A DNA stretch of 64,000 nucleotides from the NCBI GenBank assembly GCA_000688615.1, contig JHVA01000001.1, forward strand, positions 4,137,001 through 4,201,000, written 5' to 3'. Made by a program: the position numbers and the translations under genes. A model generated the notes under the pieces. The model was not told the origin of the DNA and searched no databases. It saw only the letters and a program-made list of their open reading frames with translations. Below, in pieces: positions 61,987-64,000 of this stretch; positions within the stretch are counted from its first letter, which is position 1, and every line of letters starts with the position of its first letter. Source of the DNA: Acidobacteriaceae bacterium KBS 146. Lineage in GTDB: Bacteria; Acidobacteriota; Terriglobia; Terriglobales; Acidobacteriaceae.

Positions 61987-63342
61987 ATGCGCTCACTCGC
62001 CGCAACTCTCCTCTGCCTGACGTCGATCGCTTCGTTCGCCCAAACCCAAAAGCCCGCCACCGATCCTCAGGCCCGCATGCGGCAGATCATCGCCAACTAC
62101 GTCGATGACAAATCCTTCATGGGTACGGTTCTCGTCGTCAAGGACGGCAAGACCCTCATCAACAGCGGCTACGGCTCGGCCGACCTCGAGTGGAACGTCC
62201 CCGACTCTCCCGCCACGAAATTCCGCCTCGGCTCCCTCACCAAGCAGTTCACCGCCGCCAGCATCCTCCTCCTTCAGGAGCGCGGCAAGCTGAACATCGA
62301 TGACCCCGTCAGCAAGTACATGCCCGACGCTCCCGCCGCCTGGTCGAAGATCACCATCTACAACGTCCTCACCCACACCTCTGGCATCCCCTCCTTCACC
62401 GGCTTTCCCGACTACCGCACCACCGAGTGGAAGGACACCACTCCCGCCGAACTCGTCGCCCGCTTCCGCGACAAGCCCCTCGACTTCGAGCCCGGCACGA
62501 AGTTCAACTACTCCAACTCCGGCTACGTCCTCCTCGGCTATCTCATCGAAAAGGTCTCCGGCCAGACCTACGCCGAATTCCTCCAGCAGAACATCTTCAT
62601 CCCGCTCGGCATGAAGGACACCGGCATCGACTCCAACGCCGCCATCCTCCCTCAGCGCGCCCAGGGCTATCGCCGCACGCCGCACGGCATCGAGCACGAC
62701 GGCTACATCAGCATGACCATCCCCTTCTCCGCCGGCGCCCTCTACTCCACCACCGGCGACCTTGTTAAATGGGAGCAGGGGCTCTACGGCGGCAAGGTCC
62801 TCAAACCAGAATCGCTCGCCAAGATGACCACGCCCTTCAAAAGCGGTTACGGCTGCGGCATCTTCATCCGTACCGTCGACGGACACAAGCTCATCACGCA
62901 CGGCGGCGGCATCGAAGGCTTCAACACCTCGCTCAACTACTACCCCGACGACAAGCTTACCGTCATCGTCCTCGGCAACCTCACCGGCGGTGCACCCGAC
63001 ATGATCGCCTCCAACCTCGGTAAGGTCGCTCTCGGTCAGCAGGTCATCCTGCCCTCCGAGCGCAAAGCCATCGACGTCTCGTCTGCTCTGCTCTCCGAAT
63101 ATGCCGGCACCTACCGGATGACCGATGCCCCCATCGACAACGTCATCGCCATTAAGGACGGCCACCTCACCACCAAACTAGCCGGCCAGCCCGCTCTCGA
63201 TCTCTTCGCGGAATCCGAAACGAAGTTCTTCCTCAAGGTCGTCGACGCGCAGGTTGAGTTCTTCCGCGATCCCACCACTCACGCCATCAATCGCCTCACC
63301 CTCTACCAGAACGGAATCGAGCACCAAGGCAAGAAACAATAA
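61987..63342 (+). CDS. Exported serine hydrolase, beta-lactamase/D-Ala-D-Ala peptidase family (class C-like)
   Basis: The 451-residue protein has a signal peptide (SLAATLLCLTSIASFAQ), the SxxK motif Ser83-Leu-Thr-Lys86 in LGSLTKQ, the YSN motif in FNYSNSGYVLLGYL, and HGGG near residue 315. The N-terminal 330 residues are the catalytic domain; about 100 C-terminal residues after SALLSEYAGTYR form a lipocalin-like unit common in acidobacterial members. It could be a beta-lactamase, esterase or D-aminopeptidase; the substrate cannot be read. AAAGGAG lies four bases before the ATG, a good ribosome site. Codons are strongly C-ending. Confidence 0.87.
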   Translation: MRSLAATLLCLTSIASFAQTQKPATDPQARMRQIIANYVDDKSFMGTVLVVKDGKTLINSGYGSADLEWNVPDSPATKFRLGSLTKQFTAASILLLQERGKLNIDDPVSKYMPDAPAAWSKITIYNVLTHTSGIPSFTGFPDYRTTEWKDTTPAELVARFRDKPLDFEPGTKFNYSNSGYVLLGYLIEKVSGQTYAEFLQQNIFIPLGMKDTGIDSNAAILPQRAQGYRRTPHGIEHDGYISMTIPFSAGALYSTTGDLVKWEQGLYGGKVLKPESLAKMTTPFKSGYGCGIFIRTVDGHKLITHGGGIEGFNTSLNYYPDDKLTVIVLGNLTGGAPDMIASNLGKVALGQQVILPSERKAIDVSSALLSEYAGTYRMTDAPIDNVIAIKDGHLTTKLAGQPALDLFAESETKFFLKVVDAQVEFFRDPTTHAINRLTLYQNGIEHQGKKQ

Positions 63343-63361
63343 CTCCGCCACGAAAGAGAAT

Positions 63362-63384
63362 GGCCGCCCATTCCCCGGGCGGCC
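63362..63384 (+). terminator. Hairpin after the serine hydrolase gene
   Basis: GGCCGCCC, 7-base loop, GGGCGGCC; only a weak T-rich tail follows. Confidence 0.6.
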
Positions 63385-63423
63385 CCTCTGTTCTAACGAA
63401 CAATCACTTCGCGCCGGAAGTCG

Positions 63424-63582
63424 GCTGCCGACCTCAATTCTGAGATGTGGGCTCATTTGAGCGAAGCTCGTTCCCATCTCGGGATACCTCACCCTGAAGG
63501 TGTCATCCTGAGCGGAGCATCCTGCAGCCTTACCGCAGGATGCGCAGTCGAAGGATCTGCGGTCCTGCATGGGGTGCCCAGA
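63424..63582. repeat. Composite of dispersed palindromic elements
   Basis: 63442-63480 holds GAGATGTGGG paired with CCCATCTC. 63501-63563 is the GTCATCCTGAGCGGAG / CGAAGGATCTGCGG element, with an inserted hairpin. 63571-63582 begins GGGGTGCCCAGATC, and runs into the stop codon of the downstream peptidase gene. Confidence 0.65.
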
Positions 63583-63585
63583 TCT

Positions 63586-64000
63586 CTACTGAGCCCCAAG
63601 CTCCTTCACAATCCCCTCCAGATGCTCCGCCTCGGCATTCACCGCATTGGTCACAATCACCATCTGCTGCTTTGCCTCATCGAACCGTCCATCTTCAATC
63701 GCCTCCGTGACGCCAGGCATCGTCTTCGCCCCATAGCCCGTGTACCAGCCCGGAGCATACAGCACATGCTCCACCCACGGGCGCCGCGGCAGTCCCGCCG
63801 GATTGAGGAACTTGTGCTCCGCCATCGCCAGCTGCAGGTTGATCGTCTCAGCCTTCTTCGCGTCGAGCTCCCCGGCGGAATCCTCAGCCGCCTTCAGATC
63901 ATCCGCTGCCTTCTTCAACTTCCCAATTGCTGCATCCAGCCCCGAAAAATCGAAGTCAGGAGGATTCGGCAGCGCCTCCGGCAGCTTCACCGTCTTCGTC
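63586..64000 (-). CDS. M28B peptidase (glutamate carboxypeptidase II-like), C-terminal part
   Basis: The frame is open to the window edge, so the catalytic N-terminal part is outside. The visible 138 residues form the helical dimerisation domain of the transferrin-receptor/NAALADase group: AIGKLKKAADDLKAAEDSAG, AMAEHKFLNPAGLPRRPWVEHVLYAPG, YTGYGAKTMPGVTEAIEDGRFDEA. In full-length proteins of this group, a zinc aminopeptidase and a PA domain precede it. The stop lies inside a dispersed element (63571-63590). Confidence 0.8.
   Translation of the reverse strand, partial: TKTVKLPEALPNPPDFDFSGLDAAIGKLKKAADDLKAAEDSAGELDAKKAETINLQLAMAEHKFLNPAGLPRRPWVEHVLYAPGWYTGYGAKTMPGVTEAIEDGRFDEAKQQMVIVTNAVNAEAEHLEGIVKELGAQ

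Noticed and set aside
61993..63165. 390-codon minus-strand frame opposite the serine hydrolase
   Set aside because: Same kind of composition artefact caused by C-ending codons on the coding strand.

Overview
This window looks like a chromosomal segment of an acidobacterium, most likely class Terriglobia (Acidobacteriaceae-like). I infer this from moderately high GC with C-rich third codon positions, many small exported proteins and OmpA/beta-barrel/Ig-like envelope proteins, a diderm envelope, short palindromic elements scattered between genes, and domain combinations typical of that group. No marker gene fixes the genus. I see no rRNA, tRNA, CRISPR array, prophage or transposase; the region is mostly housekeeping with small accessory islands.

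Layout. 0-5 kb: trpG and trpE (minus strand, about 0.76 kb apart with a small unknown gene between) and glutamate dehydrogenase. 5-13 kb: accessory envelope genes (Ig-like repeat protein, tandem SRPBCC protein, HD hydrolase, unknown exported proteins), pgsA and a decayed amidohydrolase. 13-23 kb: class I fumarase, an LprI-like protein, aspartase, a beta-barrel protein, cytochrome c, a DUF481 protein, an orphan GvpL/F gene, an OmpA protein and an SDR. 24-28 kb: an ABC exporter pair, then a minus-strand unit of two response regulators and a YpdA-like flavoprotein. 28-45 kb: DUF2339/DUF3999 membrane pair, ftsK, DUF2383, uppP, GNAT, SH3-domain protein, threonine dehydratase, PlpD-type patatin, RNase J and a flavin disulfide reductase. 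44.7-53.1 kb: a lysine/aspartate-family block (asd-lysC-dapB, M29 peptidase, Tat-exported aminotransferase, dapA-dapD). 53-64 kb: isocitrate dehydrogenase, nrdR, a flippase-like protein, lytic transglycosylase, HAD phosphatase, threonine synthase, DUF488, 3-methyladenine glycosylase, two exported hydrolases and the 3' end of an M28B peptidase.

Metabolic theme: nitrogen and amino-acid flow is concentrated here. Glutamate dehydrogenase, fumarase, aspartase and isocitrate dehydrogenase link the TCA cycle to aspartate and glutamate; asd/lysC/dapABD and thrC/threonine dehydratase then use aspartate; trpE/trpG make anthranilate. Envelope maintenance is the second theme (uppP, pgsA, lytic transglycosylase, OmpA, beta-barrels, PlpD).

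Two features deserve most attention. First, a short palindromic element of the dispersed intergenic type lies in frame inside trpE and adds roughly 20 residues to the enzyme. Second, at least 15 start codons lack a good Shine-Dalgarno sequence and instead have a TAnnnT hexamer 6-10 bases upstream, suggesting widespread leaderless or nearly leaderless transcription.
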